In this document: positions 35,601 through 44,800 of the stretch, one piece after another
Numbering within the stretch: position 1 is the stretch's first letter
How the letters are laid out: every line of letters starts with the position of its first letter
Assembly (NCBI GenBank): GCA_018292915.2
Contig: JACVVK020000218.1
Location: forward strand, 392,501 to 456,500
Direction of reading: 5' to 3'
DNA length: 64,000 nt
DNA from: Batillaria attramentaria
Taxonomy: Eukaryota; Mollusca; Gastropoda; Batillariidae
The notes under the pieces: model-generated
What the model saw: only the letters and a program-made list of their open reading frames with translations
What the model was told of the DNA's origin: nothing
Database searches by the model: none
Translations under genes and position numbers: made by a program

Positions 35601-35650
35601 ACTGTAAGGCGCCTAGAGCTCGTTCCCCGGGTGTAGGCGCCGTATAATAT
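35601..35650 (+). mobile_element. Non-LTR element 3'-end box
   Basis: GTAAGGCGCCTAGAGCTC is followed by GTAGGCGCCGTATAATA, resembling the conserved GCGC..TAGAGCTC box near many LINE/SINE 3' termini and the box at 4602-4680 on the other strand. No clear tail remains. Confidence 0.4.
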
Positions 35651-35653
35651 ACG

Positions 35654-35749
35654 ATTATAGGCTGGGTTTCGGGGTAGGGCCGTAGGTGTAGTTTTCGGGA
35701 GGTGACAGAGAAGAAAGTTGTAGCCCAAGGCCGAAAACCAGCCTATAAT
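35654..35749. mobile_element. 96-bp MITE-like inverted-repeat element
   Basis: A 19-bp terminal inverted repeat, ATTATAGGCTGGGTTTCGG at the left and its complement at the right with one mismatch. The interior is about 58 bp and non-coding. TATA at both edges could reflect a TA target duplication. No superfamily is assigned. Confidence 0.5.
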
Positions 35750-36669
35750 AGTTTTGTTTTCATTTCCATCTCTGAAAACTGAAGTTTAAAACCAATATTT
35801 CGGAAATAGTTAATAGCTTCTCAGCTTCTCCCTGCAGGCTTTGTTTACAGAAGTAAATCTATGAGGCGCCATTTGCACGAAGCAGACCTGAGGCCGAAGC
35901 TCGTTGCTGAACAGTACATGTATCGCCGCATTGTTTGTGCGTTTGGCACGTACACAACTGCTCTAAAGGTGTCATCTCAGTTTATTAAACCTACCTTAAT
36001 GATTAACCTTTGTTCTTAAAGCCGAGTTTTTGCGTAAAGCTGAGTTGTAAAACCAAGCTCCAGCTTTGGTGCACAGCTACAAAACGATTTGGTGCAAACG
36101 TCGCTTCATGTGAAATCGGGAAATCGCTTCCCGCTGAAATTTTCCCTTGGCTTCTTTGGTATAGGTATGTACGTGAAATGCTTGGGTTAGGGTTATCTGG
36201 GCAGTTTGTCGTGTTCATCTGCGAAACGTCTGCGCCATTTCTATGCGTTCTCTTATCAGTTGCTTGCTCCAGAGTTCTACCAGTATCGCTACGCTAACAC
36301 AGCTACTGGCCGCTGCAGAAATGATCACAGTAGCAGACGACTTCCCGTTTGGCGAATCTTTTGTTAGATATGCGAGGTCTGTGTCCACAAATCGGCAAAA
36401 AATCGGTCTGCGTAAGCTCATGTTGATCTTTAGTGATAGTCATAAAATGATTTCAAATCAGTTACGTACCGTTTGCACGTAATCTTCGGCTGAGCTATAT
36501 CTGAAACGATTTCACGGCTTCGCAGCAAGGAAACAGTAGACGAAAGTCAAGCGCTGATCGGACCGCACCTGATTGGCTGGTTTACCGCAGTGTCAAGGCC
36601 AGTGGAATTTTTAAGCCTGGTAGGCTTTAGATAGGGACTTGGGCATTCTTTACGTGGGTATCACCTTTT
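35750..36669. other. Unassigned DNA upstream of the Ty3 element
   Basis: Frames on both strands (for example 36003-36218 minus and 36010-36297 plus) are moderately long and free of simple repeats, but I recognise no family. No sequence resembling the 3' LTR at 41204-41517 is found here. Confidence 0.5.
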
Positions 36670-36719
36670 GTTTACCAAAATATCAACGGCCTTTTCCTTG
36701 GAGGTACATCAAGGGCTAC
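36670..36719 (+). repeat. 50-bp direct repeat, 5' copy
   Basis: It starts GTTTACCAAAATATCAACGG and ends CAAGGGCTAC. It is identical to 41518-41567. Either it is the first part of the internal leader, or it is the last 50 bp of a deleted 5' LTR. No standard TGG primer-binding site directly follows either possible boundary. Confidence 0.9.
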
Positions 36720-36831
36720 AGGATTCGACATTGATCTACCTACGAAGGGACAGTACTCTCCAGTACTCAAGAAACTCCAACTACAGAAGTTGCACCCCTT
36801 CAACTGTTGCAGCAGCGAAAATTGACTGACA

Positions 36832-39800
36832 ATGGCAGAGACAGCGGAGCTGATAAAATTGCTTAGAGAGCAAATGGAACAGCAGAAGGAACAAATGGAA
36901 CAGCAGAAGGAACAGATGAAGGAACAGATGAAGATTCAAGCAAAGCAGCATGAAGAAGAATTAGCAGTCCAAAGAGAGCAGATGGGTGCGTTGATGAAGA
37001 TGATTCAAGTTCAGACGCCGACTGGGGATTCCAGTTCAAGTACCCGTCCTCACACTTCTACTGTTTCGACTGCCGCTATTCCACCGTTCGCTGCCTTTGA
37101 TTCCACTTCAGAACTGTGGCCTGACTACTGGTCAAGGTTCTGCACATTTCTTGTCGCCAATGCCGTTCCTGACGACCGCAAGGCTCAAGTCTTCCTCACT
37201 AATCAGACTCCGGCTGTCTACAAGCAACTGGCAAATCTGGCTGCTCAACAGAATCCAAAAACGGACATCAACAGCCTGACGATGGACCAAATCGTCGAGT
37301 TCATGAAAGAACAATTTGACCCAAAACTGTTCATAGTGCGAGAACGTTTCAAGTTCTGGAGCAACATGGAACGGAAGCCAGGCGAAACACTCCAGGAGCT
37401 GGCAGCCCGTATACGTCAAGACGCGGCTACCTGTGACTTTCCTTCGATCCAAGATCCACAAGATGAAGCTCTTAGGCAGAGATTCATATGTTCTGTCAAC
37501 AACGAAGCTGTCTTGAAGGCTCTTTTCAAGGTCAAGGATACCGAGTTGGATTTTGCCAAGGCTGTCAAGATCGCCATAGAGACTGAAGACGCGGCAAAGG
37601 TAGCCAAGGAAACTGTCTACGGTTCCAAGCCCAGACCGGTCAACAAAGTCAAGATGAACAACAAAGGGGGTCGACCAAAGAACCACCAGCAGTCTAACTC
37701 CACGACCAGCGATTCAGCAAAGTGCTACAGGTGTGGAAAGGCTCATAGAGCAACAGACTGCTACTACAAAGACTCCAAATGCAGCTTCTGTCAGAAGATA
37801 GGACATTTGGAGGCTGTTTGCAGGAAAAAACTGCATCAACAGCAACAAGGGGGACGACAGTCTGCAAAATCTTCAGTGAAAAGTATCACAAAAGCAGAGC
37901 TCGTCAAAGCCATCCTCGGCGAAGTTCCCCAAGATACTCCTAGGTTGGACGTTCCAGTCACAATCCAGGATCAACAGTTCACGATGGAGCTGGACACCGC
38001 AACCACGGGAAATTTTGTTTCTGTGCCAGTCTGGAAACAACTGGGAAAACCGAAGCTGGATGACGTCACACATCGGTACGAGTCTGCCAGCAAGCACGAC
38101 CTACCCGTGTTGGGCACCTTCATGGGCCAGACTAAGGACCCAGTGACTGGTAAACAGAGCTCCATTCCCTACATCGTCACCAAGATCCCTGATCACAACC
38201 TACTTGGACGAAACGCGATCCAGGCTCTGGGAATTTCAGTGGACAATGCCCTTGGACTGAAGAGCATAGAGAGTCAAGTCAAGAGCGAGGGTGCAAAAGA
38301 ATCGCATCCGAAGACCTCCAGCACAACTTATGCTTCTCTTCAAAAGGATTGCCACACTCTCTGCGACAAGTTCCCAGATCTCTTCAAGGAAGAATTGGGA
38401 TGTCTGAAGGATTTTGAGCTGGAAATCAAGTTCAAGTCCGACGCGAAGCCGGTTTTTCACAAGGCAAGGCCGGTTCCTTTCGCTCTTCGTGATGACCTGA
38501 CGAAAGGCTACGAAGAAGGCATCGCCAAAGGAGTCTGGAAGCCAGTCCAGTTCAACGACTATGGAACACCAGTGGTTCCAATTCGTAAGACAAACAGTGC
38601 AGGCGCCCTGAAGCCAAAACTGCGGATCTGTGGTGACTACTCAGTCGGGATCAACGATCAACTTGCTGATCACCGTCACCCAATGCCTCTCCCAGAGGAA
38701 CTGATGCAAAAGCTGGGAGGAGGATTCGGTTACACAAAGATCGACCTCGCTGATGCCTACAACCAGATCAAGCTGGCACCAGAAAGTCAACGCAGACTAG
38801 CCCTCAGCACTCACCGTGGGGTACTTCTGCAACAACGACTACCTTTCGGAATCAAGTCAGCACCTGGTTATTTTCAGGAGATCATGGAAAATCTGACCAG
38901 TGATCTGCCTGGAGTTGCCGTCTTCCAAGACGACATACTCACCAGCGGGAAGGATGCCAAAGATCATCTGAGCAACCTGGAACGACTACTCACGCGTCTG
39001 AACGACAAAGGACTCAGATGCCGTCGTGAAAAATGCCTGTTTGCTCAACCCAGTGTGGAATACCTTGGACACACTCTATCGGCTGAAGGAATCTCCAAAG
39101 GATCCAAAGTCGAGGCAGTCTTGAAGATGCCGCCACCTACGGATGTCTCAAGCTTGAAGTCTTTTCTGGGCTCAGTACAATTCTACGGGAAATTCATCCC
39201 AAACCTGGCTACTATGGCAGAGCCGCTCTACCGCCTGACAAAGAAGGCAAATCCCTGGAAGTGGGGAGAAGAGGAACAAGCAGCTTTTGAACAGCTGAAG
39301 AATGTGCTTTCCTCTGATCAAGTCCTTGTACACTTCGACCCAGATAAGCCTGTGGGGCTGGCTTGTGACGCATCCAACGTTGGAATTGGAGCAGTACTGT
39401 TTCATCGCTATCCGGATGGAAGCGAGCGCCCAATTGCCAATGTGTCCAAGACTCTTACAGCTGCAGAAAGAAACTACAGCCAAATCCACAAGGAAGCCCT
39501 AGCCATCATCTATGGTTTGCGGAAATTCTACCAGTATCTGTACGGACGACAGTTCATACTGGTGACTGATCACAAGCCCCTGACGGCGCTGTTCGGACCA
39601 AAGAAAGGGACACCACTTCTTGCAGCTAACAGACTAGCTCGGTGGGCCCTATGGCTGAACCAGTTCGACTACACGATCGAGTACCGGAAAACTGCAGATC
39701 ACGGCAATGCAGATGCCCTCAGTCGCTTGCCTTCTGGAGACGACATCGACTTTGACAGGGAGGAGAGTGGGGAAGACACGGACATGGTGTGCGCCATCCG

Positions 39801-41169
39801 AGTTCTCAGTCTTCAAGTCAAACCTTTCGACGCCAACATCCTTCGTCAAGAGTCAGGCAAAGATCCAGTGATAGCTGCAGTGATGCGCTACGTGCGCGAA
39901 GGGTGGCCGCTGAAGCACGCTGAGATCAACGAAGAAGTCAGAAAGTTCCAGAAGTTGTCTGATTCTCTCAGTACCTGCCACGGATGCCTCATCTATGGTA
40001 CAAGAGTTGTGATTCCACAAAGCCTGCAGCCCAAGATCCTTGATCTTCTGCACATCGGACACTTCGGCATGGAACGCATGAAGCAGTTGGCAAGAACTGC
40101 AGTATACTGGCCCGGTATCGACGCTGCAATAGAGATGACGAGTCGACGATGTGACTCCTGCGGCGAACATCAAAACAAGCCATCCAAACCGCCAGTTCAT
40201 CCCTGGATGTTACCAGAGAAGCCATGGAGCCGTGTTCACTTGGACCACGCCATCAACTTCATGGGCACCAACTGGCTGGTGATCACGGATGCTTACTCAA
40301 AGTACCCATGCATCCACCCAACGTCATCCACGTCCACTAGAGCTACTCTAGACCTGCTGGAAGAAGACTTCGCTCACTTCGGATACCCACACACGTTGGT
40401 CTCCGACAATGCAACCACCTTTGTTTCTGAAGAGTTCCAGAGCTGGTGCAAGGAACGTGGGATCACGCACCTGACAGGAGCGCCCTATCATCCTGCTACC
40501 AATGGAGCTGCAGAACGGCTGGTGCAGACTTTCAAGCAAGCTCTCAGGAAGTCTTCTCTGCCCCCAAAGCGAGCAGTTCAAGAGTTTCTTATGCAGTACC
40601 GGAGAATGCCGACATCCTGCGGATTCTCTCCGAGTGAACTCTTGATGTCCAGACAGATTCGGACAAGGATCGACACTTTGCTTCCCTCGCCAGCACACAT
40701 AGCTCAGGGCAAGCAATCCAAGGAGGCATCTAAAACTCAGGTGACTCCAGACTCTGGAGGTGTCGCCAAGGTGACCAGGCAGTACAAGGCTGGAGATCCA
40801 GTATATGCACTGTACTATGGACCTCACCATGCCAAGCAGCCCAGATGGGTACCAGCAGTGGTCAAGAAGTCTACGGGTACTCGCTGCTTCAACGTCAAGG
40901 TAGTTCCTCGTGGCCCAGTTTGGAGACGACACTGGGAACAGTTGCGCCCACGTTACGCTTCTGAAGAGGACAACGAACCTGGTGATTCAGCAGATGCCTC
41001 TGAGCTCCCGATCGACCATCCGATGGAGATTCTGGAGAACGTGCCACCGACACAGAACCAGAGCAGACCACGACTGCCCAGGACCAAGCCACCTGTTCCA
41101 GAGTATGGTCCAGACAACCCCAGACGATCCAAAAGAACACCAAAACCCAGAGACAGACTTTGTTGTTGA
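36832..41169 (+). CDS. gag-pol: Ty3-type gag-pol polyprotein
   Basis: An intact 1445-residue frame. N-terminus: glutamine/glutamate-rich heptad-like repeats (about residues 10-60) that should form a coiled coil, then a capsid-like region. Two zinc knuckles lie at about 298-330 (CYRCGKAHRATDC and CSFCQKIGHLEAVC). Protease: ELDTAT at 386-391, where most retroelement proteases have DTG or DSG. Reverse transcriptase: CGDYSVGIN, KIDLADAYNQI, LPFGIKSAPG and the catalytic FQDDIL with Asp700 and Asp701. RNase H: ACDASN with Asp846, then HKEALAI and VTDHKPL. Integrase: an H/H-C/C zinc site (HIGH at 1074-1077, Cys1107, Cys1110) and a D-D-35-E triad at Asp1138, Asp1192 and Glu1228. No chromodomain or envelope frame follows. 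The start was chosen as the first ATG of the frame, 113 bp after the 50-bp repeat. Role: capsid formation, reverse transcription and integration of the element. Confidence 0.95.
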   Translation: MAETAELIKLLREQMEQQKEQMEQQKEQMKEQMKIQAKQHEEELAVQREQMGALMKMIQVQTPTGDSSSSTRPHTSTVSTAAIPPFAAFDSTSELWPDYWSRFCTFLVANAVPDDRKAQVFLTNQTPAVYKQLANLAAQQNPKTDINSLTMDQIVEFMKEQFDPKLFIVRERFKFWSNMERKPGETLQELAARIRQDAATCDFPSIQDPQDEALRQRFICSVNNEAVLKALFKVKDTELDFAKAVKIAIETEDAAKVAKETVYGSKPRPVNKVKMNNKGGRPKNHQQSNSTTSDSAKCYRCGKAHRATDCYYKDSKCSFCQKIGHLEAVCRKKLHQQQQGGRQSAKSSVKSITKAELVKAILGEVPQDTPRLDVPVTIQDQQFTMELDTATTGNFVSVPVWKQLGKPKLDDVTHRYESASKHDLPVLGTFMGQTKDPVTGKQSSIPYIVTKIPDHNLLGRNAIQALGISVDNALGLKSIESQVKSEGAKESHPKTSSTTYASLQKDCHTLCDKFPDLFKEELGCLKDFELEIKFKSDAKPVFHKARPVPFALRDDLTKGYEEGIAKGVWKPVQFNDYGTPVVPIRKTNSAGALKPKLRICGDYSVGINDQLADHRHPMPLPEELMQKLGGGFGYTKIDLADAYNQIKLAPESQRRLALSTHRGVLLQQRLPFGIKSAPGYFQEIMENLTSDLPGVAVFQDDILTSGKDAKDHLSNLERLLTRLNDKGLRCRREKCLFAQPSVEYLGHTLSAEGISKGSKVEAVLKMPPPTDVSSLKSFLGSVQFYGKFIPNLATMAEPLYRLTKKANPWKWGEEEQAAFEQLKNVLSSDQVLVHFDPDKPVGLACDASNVGIGAVLFHRYPDGSERPIANVSKTLTAAERNYSQIHKEALAIIYGLRKFYQYLYGRQFILVTDHKPLTALFGPKKGTPLLAANRLARWALWLNQFDYTIEYRKTADHGNADALSRLPSGDDIDFDREESGEDTDMVCAIRVLSLQVKPFDANILRQESGKDPVIAAVMRYVREGWPLKHAEINEEVRKFQKLSDSLSTCHGCLIYGTRVVIPQSLQPKILDLLHIGHFGMERMKQLARTAVYWPGIDAAIEMTSRRCDSCGEHQNKPSKPPVHPWMLPEKPWSRVHLDHAINFMGTNWLVITDAYSKYPCIHPTSSTSTRATLDLLEEDFAHFGYPHTLVSDNATTFVSEEFQSWCKERGITHLTGAPYHPATNGAAERLVQTFKQALRKSSLPPKRAVQEFLMQYRRMPTSCGFSPSELLMSRQIRTRIDTLLPSPAHIAQGKQSKEASKTQVTPDSGGVAKVTRQYKAGDPVYALYYGPHHAKQPRWVPAVVKKSTGTRCFNVKVVPRGPVWRRHWEQLRPRYASEEDNEPGDSADASELPIDHPMEILENVPPTQNQSRPRLPRTKPPVPEYGPDNPRRSKRTPKPRDRLCC

Positions 41170-41193
41170 AGTTTGTTGTGAAACAACAATTTT

Positions 41194-41203
41194 GGTAGGG
41201 AGG
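41194..41203 (+). promoter_or_regulatory. Polypurine tract
   Basis: GGTAGGGAGG lies immediately before the LTR start TGTTGTAG, the expected place for plus-strand DNA priming. Confidence 0.7.
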
Positions 41204-41357
41204 TGTTGTAGAGATCGCGAAAAGTCACTGCATTTCGATGGAAATTTCTAGACCATCCCAGAACATGCGAGTGCAGTAACGTCAGCAAATTATGTAACCT
41301 CAGAAAGATTCCGTACTTGCCAGTATGTTACAGAATGTTCTAGATCTGACCTGTTGG

Positions 41358-41365
41358 TATATAAG
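41358..41365 (+). promoter_or_regulatory. LTR TATA box
   Basis: TATATAAG, about 70 bp upstream of the polyadenylation signal. Confidence 0.7.
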
Positions 41366-41428
41366 CAGCACTGCACAGCGTTCTGGGTTCTTCCTCTTTC
41401 ATGAGTTTGTTCTTGCGCATCTTCTGTT

Positions 41429-41434
41429 AATAAA
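41429..41434 (+). terminator. LTR polyadenylation signal
   Basis: AATAAA within GTTAATAAAGTATTGG. It would direct 3' processing of the element transcript in the R region. Confidence 0.7.
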
Positions 41435-41517
41435 GTATTGGAGTTCCAGCCTGTTGTATCCCGTGTCTTCTCTGCGAGTGCACCGAGAGAGCGACATAGC
41501 AGGAGAAAAATACAACA

Positions 41518-41567
41518 GTTTACCAAAATATCAACGGCCTTTTCCTTGGAGGTACATCAAGGGCTAC
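41518..41567 (+). repeat. 50-bp direct repeat, 3' copy
   Basis: Identical to 36670-36719. It follows the TACAACA end of the LTR directly; beyond it the two flanks differ (AGGATTCG after the 5' copy, CCCACGGC here). Confidence 0.9.
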
Positions 41568-41619
41568 CCCACGGCTCTCCGCCAAACGCTGTAGGAAAAC
41601 GAAATGAAATGAAAACAAA

Positions 41620-41620
<1 letters not shown>

Positions 41621-41660
<40 letters not shown>
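41621..41660. repeat. (AGT)13 microsatellite
   Basis: Uninterrupted AGT units between the Ty3 element and the RTE insertion. Confidence 0.95.
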
Positions 41661-41794
41661 TATTAAAAATAGCGAGTTCCCGCCGAAATCCCCAGCAAAT
41701 CCACGTAGTCAACAAAGTTGGTCACAATGTAACTATGACGCCGACTGACGTCATAATCACGATGGTACGTCAGATTTGTTTCACCGCGTGTTTC

Positions 41795-41807
41795 AGCAAG
41801 TAACGTA
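41795..41807. repeat. Target-site duplication of RTE element (left copy)
   Basis: AGCAAGTAACGTA, identical to 45100-45112. Confidence 0.9.
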
Positions 41808-41812
41808 CTTAG

Positions 41813-44800
41813 TTACTTAGGCCCCTGGCTCCACGTGGAGCATAGGCCATCGACAACCCTTCGCCATCGCACTCTGTTCTGGGCTATTCTTGCCACTCCA
41901 GTCCAGTTGGTCCCCTGCTTATATAACTCTGCCTCAGTGTCCCGCCTCCAGCTGTTGCGAGGCCGGCCTCTCTTCCTTTTCCCCTGTGGGTTCCATGTCA
42001 GGGCTTGGCGTGTGGTGCTGGATGCTGGCTTCCTGAGGGTGTGTCCAATCCAACCCCACTTCCTCCGCAGGATCTGCTTGGCCGCTGGTTCCTGCCCTGC
42101 TCGCTCCCACAGCTCTTCGTTCCGGATCTTCTCTGGCCATCGGATGTTGAAGATGCGCCTCAGACAGGTGTTGAGAAATGTCTGGATCTTCTGCTGCATC
42201 GTCTTCGTTGTCCTCCATGTTTCGCATCCGTAGAGCAGAACTGACTTCACGTTGGAGTTGAAGATGCGAAGTTTGGTTCTTATGCTGACAACTTTGGATG
42301 CCCAGATGTTCTTCAGCATGACCATTGCTGCTCTTGCCTTGCCGATTCTGGCTGTGACGTCTCGGTCTGTGCCTCCCTGTCCATCAACCACACTCCCCAG
42401 GTAGACAAAGGACTCAACTTCCCTGATGGACTCTCCACCGACTGTGACTGGTGTGTTGGCAGTGGTGTTGATCTTCATCAGCTCGGTTTTCCTCCTGTTG
42501 ATCTTGAGCCCTGTTCCGGCTGATGTGGCTTCCAGGCATGTAGTCTTGTCCTGTATCTGGCTGTGGCTGTGAGACAGGAGCGCCAGGTCGTCCGCAAAGT
42601 CGAGGTCATCCAGCTGCGTCCAGAGTGTCCACTGTATCCCGTTTTTCCTGCCTGTTGTGGTGGTCTTCATGATCCAGTCGATGACCAGGAGGAAGAGGAA
42701 CGGGGACAACAGGCATCCCTGGCGGACTCCGGTCTTCACCTCGAAGCTTTCTGACAACTGGCCGGCATGGGCAATCCTGCAGCTCATGTCTTTGTAGGTG
42801 CACTGGATCAGGGAGATGATCTTCCCGGGAACTCCATAGTGCCTTAGCAGCTTCCACAGCGCCTCTCTGTCTACACTGTCGAAGGCCTTCTCATAGTCTA
42901 TGAAGTTGATGTAGAGGGGGGAGTTCCACTCCAGTGACTGCTCAACGATGATGCGTAGGCTGGCGATCTGGTCAGCGCAGGACCTGTTCCTGCGAAAGCC
43001 CGCCTGCTGGTCTCGGAGCATAGGGTCGACTGCCTCCCTCATCCTCTCCAGTAGAATTCTGTTGAGAACCTTGCCTGGCACTGACAGGAGCATGATCCCT
43101 CGGTAGTTGCTGCAGTCCCTGAGGTCCCCTTTCTTTGGCAGCTTGATGACGATCCCTTCTTTCCACTGGGCTGGCACCTCTTCCTTCTCCCAGATCTTGC
43201 TGAATAGGCTGTGCAGCATGTTGACGGCTGTCTCTGTGTCTGCTTTGATGGCTTCTGCTGGTATCTCGTCCGGCCCTGCAGCTTTCCCATTTCTCAGTGT
43301 CATGATGGCTTTCCTGATCTCCGCCTTAGAGGGCTTGTCGCAGTTGATGGGTAGTTCTGTCTCAGCTGGCGGGATGTCTGGTGGTGTTTCAGGGATGGGG
43401 CGATTTAACAGCTCCCTGAAGTGTTCTGCCCATCGCTTCAGCTGTTCCTCAGTTGTTGTCAGTGGGTGCCCGTTCTTGTCCTTCACTGGTTTGTCTGTCT
43501 GCTGAAATTTGCCCGCGAGCTTCTTGGTCACCTGGTACAGGTCTTTTAGGTTCCCTTGTCCAGCTGCTTCCTCTGCTTGATTGGCCAGGTCGTCGATGTA
43601 GTCCCTCTTGTCCTTTCTGGTGCTCCTCTTCACTTCTCTGTCAGCTGCTGTGTATTCTTCCTGTGCCTTTGCCTTAGCTCTTCTTGTTCGGCTCGTGTTC
43701 AGTGCAGTTTTCTTCTTTTTCCTAACTTCCAGCTTCTGGATGGTATCAGCAGAGATCCATTCCTTGTGTTGGGTCTTTCTCTTGCCAAGGACCTCTTCGC
43801 ATGTGTCGTGCCAGAGTTTCTTGCTGTGTTCCCACTGTGTCTCGGTATCCATTCCACTGTCTTCTATCAGGTCTTGCAGTGGCTGGAACCTGTCGGAAAG
43901 GCTGATCCGGAATGCTGCTTGTGTCTCTGTGTTCCTGAGTAGGCCAACGTTGTACCTGGTCCGTGTGTTGTTGGCGTTGGTGTGTCTCTTAAGCCGAAGT
44001 CTCAGTGTTGTTGCAAGAAGGTGGTGGTCTGATGATACATCGGCACCCCTCATCACGCGCACATCTCGCCACGATCTCCTGAACTTCCGGCTGATGCAGA
44101 TGTGATCAATCTGGTTCTCCGTGACATGGTCCGGCGATCTCCATGTGGCCTTGTGGATGCGCTTGTGTGGGAAGATGCTGCCTCCTATCACTAGCTGGTT
44201 CAGGGCACAAAAGTCTGCAAAGCGCTCGCCATTTTCGTTCATCTGTCCCAGTCCGTGTGTTCCCATGGTGTTCTCATAGCCTGTGTTGTCTGATCCAATC
44301 TTGGCGTTGAAGTCTCCCATAAGTATGGTCATGTCCTTGGCTCCTCCTCTATCTATCACTGTCTGCAGTTGTTGGTAGAAGTCATCTTTTTTCTCCTCTT
44401 CCGCATCATTGGTGGGAGCGTAGCACTGGATGATGTTTAGCTTGATGTCTTTCTTCTTGGTGATGAATTTGGCTGTGATGATGCGGGAGTTGACAGGTTC
44501 CCAGCCGATGAGTGCCCGCTGTGCCTCCGGTGCCAGCATCAGGGCCACGCCCTCAGTGTGGGGGGCTCCATCCTCTGTGTGTCCCGAGTACAGCAATTGC
44601 TCTCCCGATGAAAATCTCAGCTGTCCTGTCTGTAGCCACCTTGTCTCACTCAGTCCCAGTACTCCTATCTTGTAGTTCTTCATCTCTCTTGCTACTTGTA
44701 TGGTCCTTCCTACTTCATACATAGTCCTGATGTTCCATGTGGCTACTCTCGTCGTTGTCCTGGGTGTTAGAAGGGGGGTCGGCCTTGCAGCTTCCTTTCG

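Larger units (their letters stand above)
41204..41517 (+). repeat. 3' LTR
   Basis: It begins TGTTGTA and ends TACAACA, a perfect 7-bp inverted terminus of TG...CA type, giving 314 bp. It contains a TATA box and an AATAAA signal. An alternative 3' boundary is 41567 or just beyond (about 360 bp), if the 50-bp repeat belongs to the LTR. No other copy lies in the window to settle this. Confidence 0.8.
36670..41567 (+). mobile_element. Ty3-type LTR retrotransposon lacking a full 5' LTR
   Basis: Order: 50-bp repeat (36670-36719), untranslated leader to 36831, gag-pol (36832-41169), polypurine tract, LTR, then a second copy of the 50-bp repeat. The single long polyprotein with order protease-RT-RNase H-integrase places it in the Ty3/metavirus group. 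The 5' side has no copy of the LTR body, so this insertion has lost its own promoter or was formed abnormally. The coding part is intact, so the loss is recent or the frame is maintained by chance. Confidence 0.9.

Noticed and set aside
37132..37686. Minus-strand frame of 184 codons inside the Ty3 element
   Set aside because: It is a shadow of the gag-pol reading frame on the other strand.
43556..44105. Plus-strand frames of 128-165 codons inside the RTE element
   Set aside because: They are shadows of the minus-strand RTE frame.
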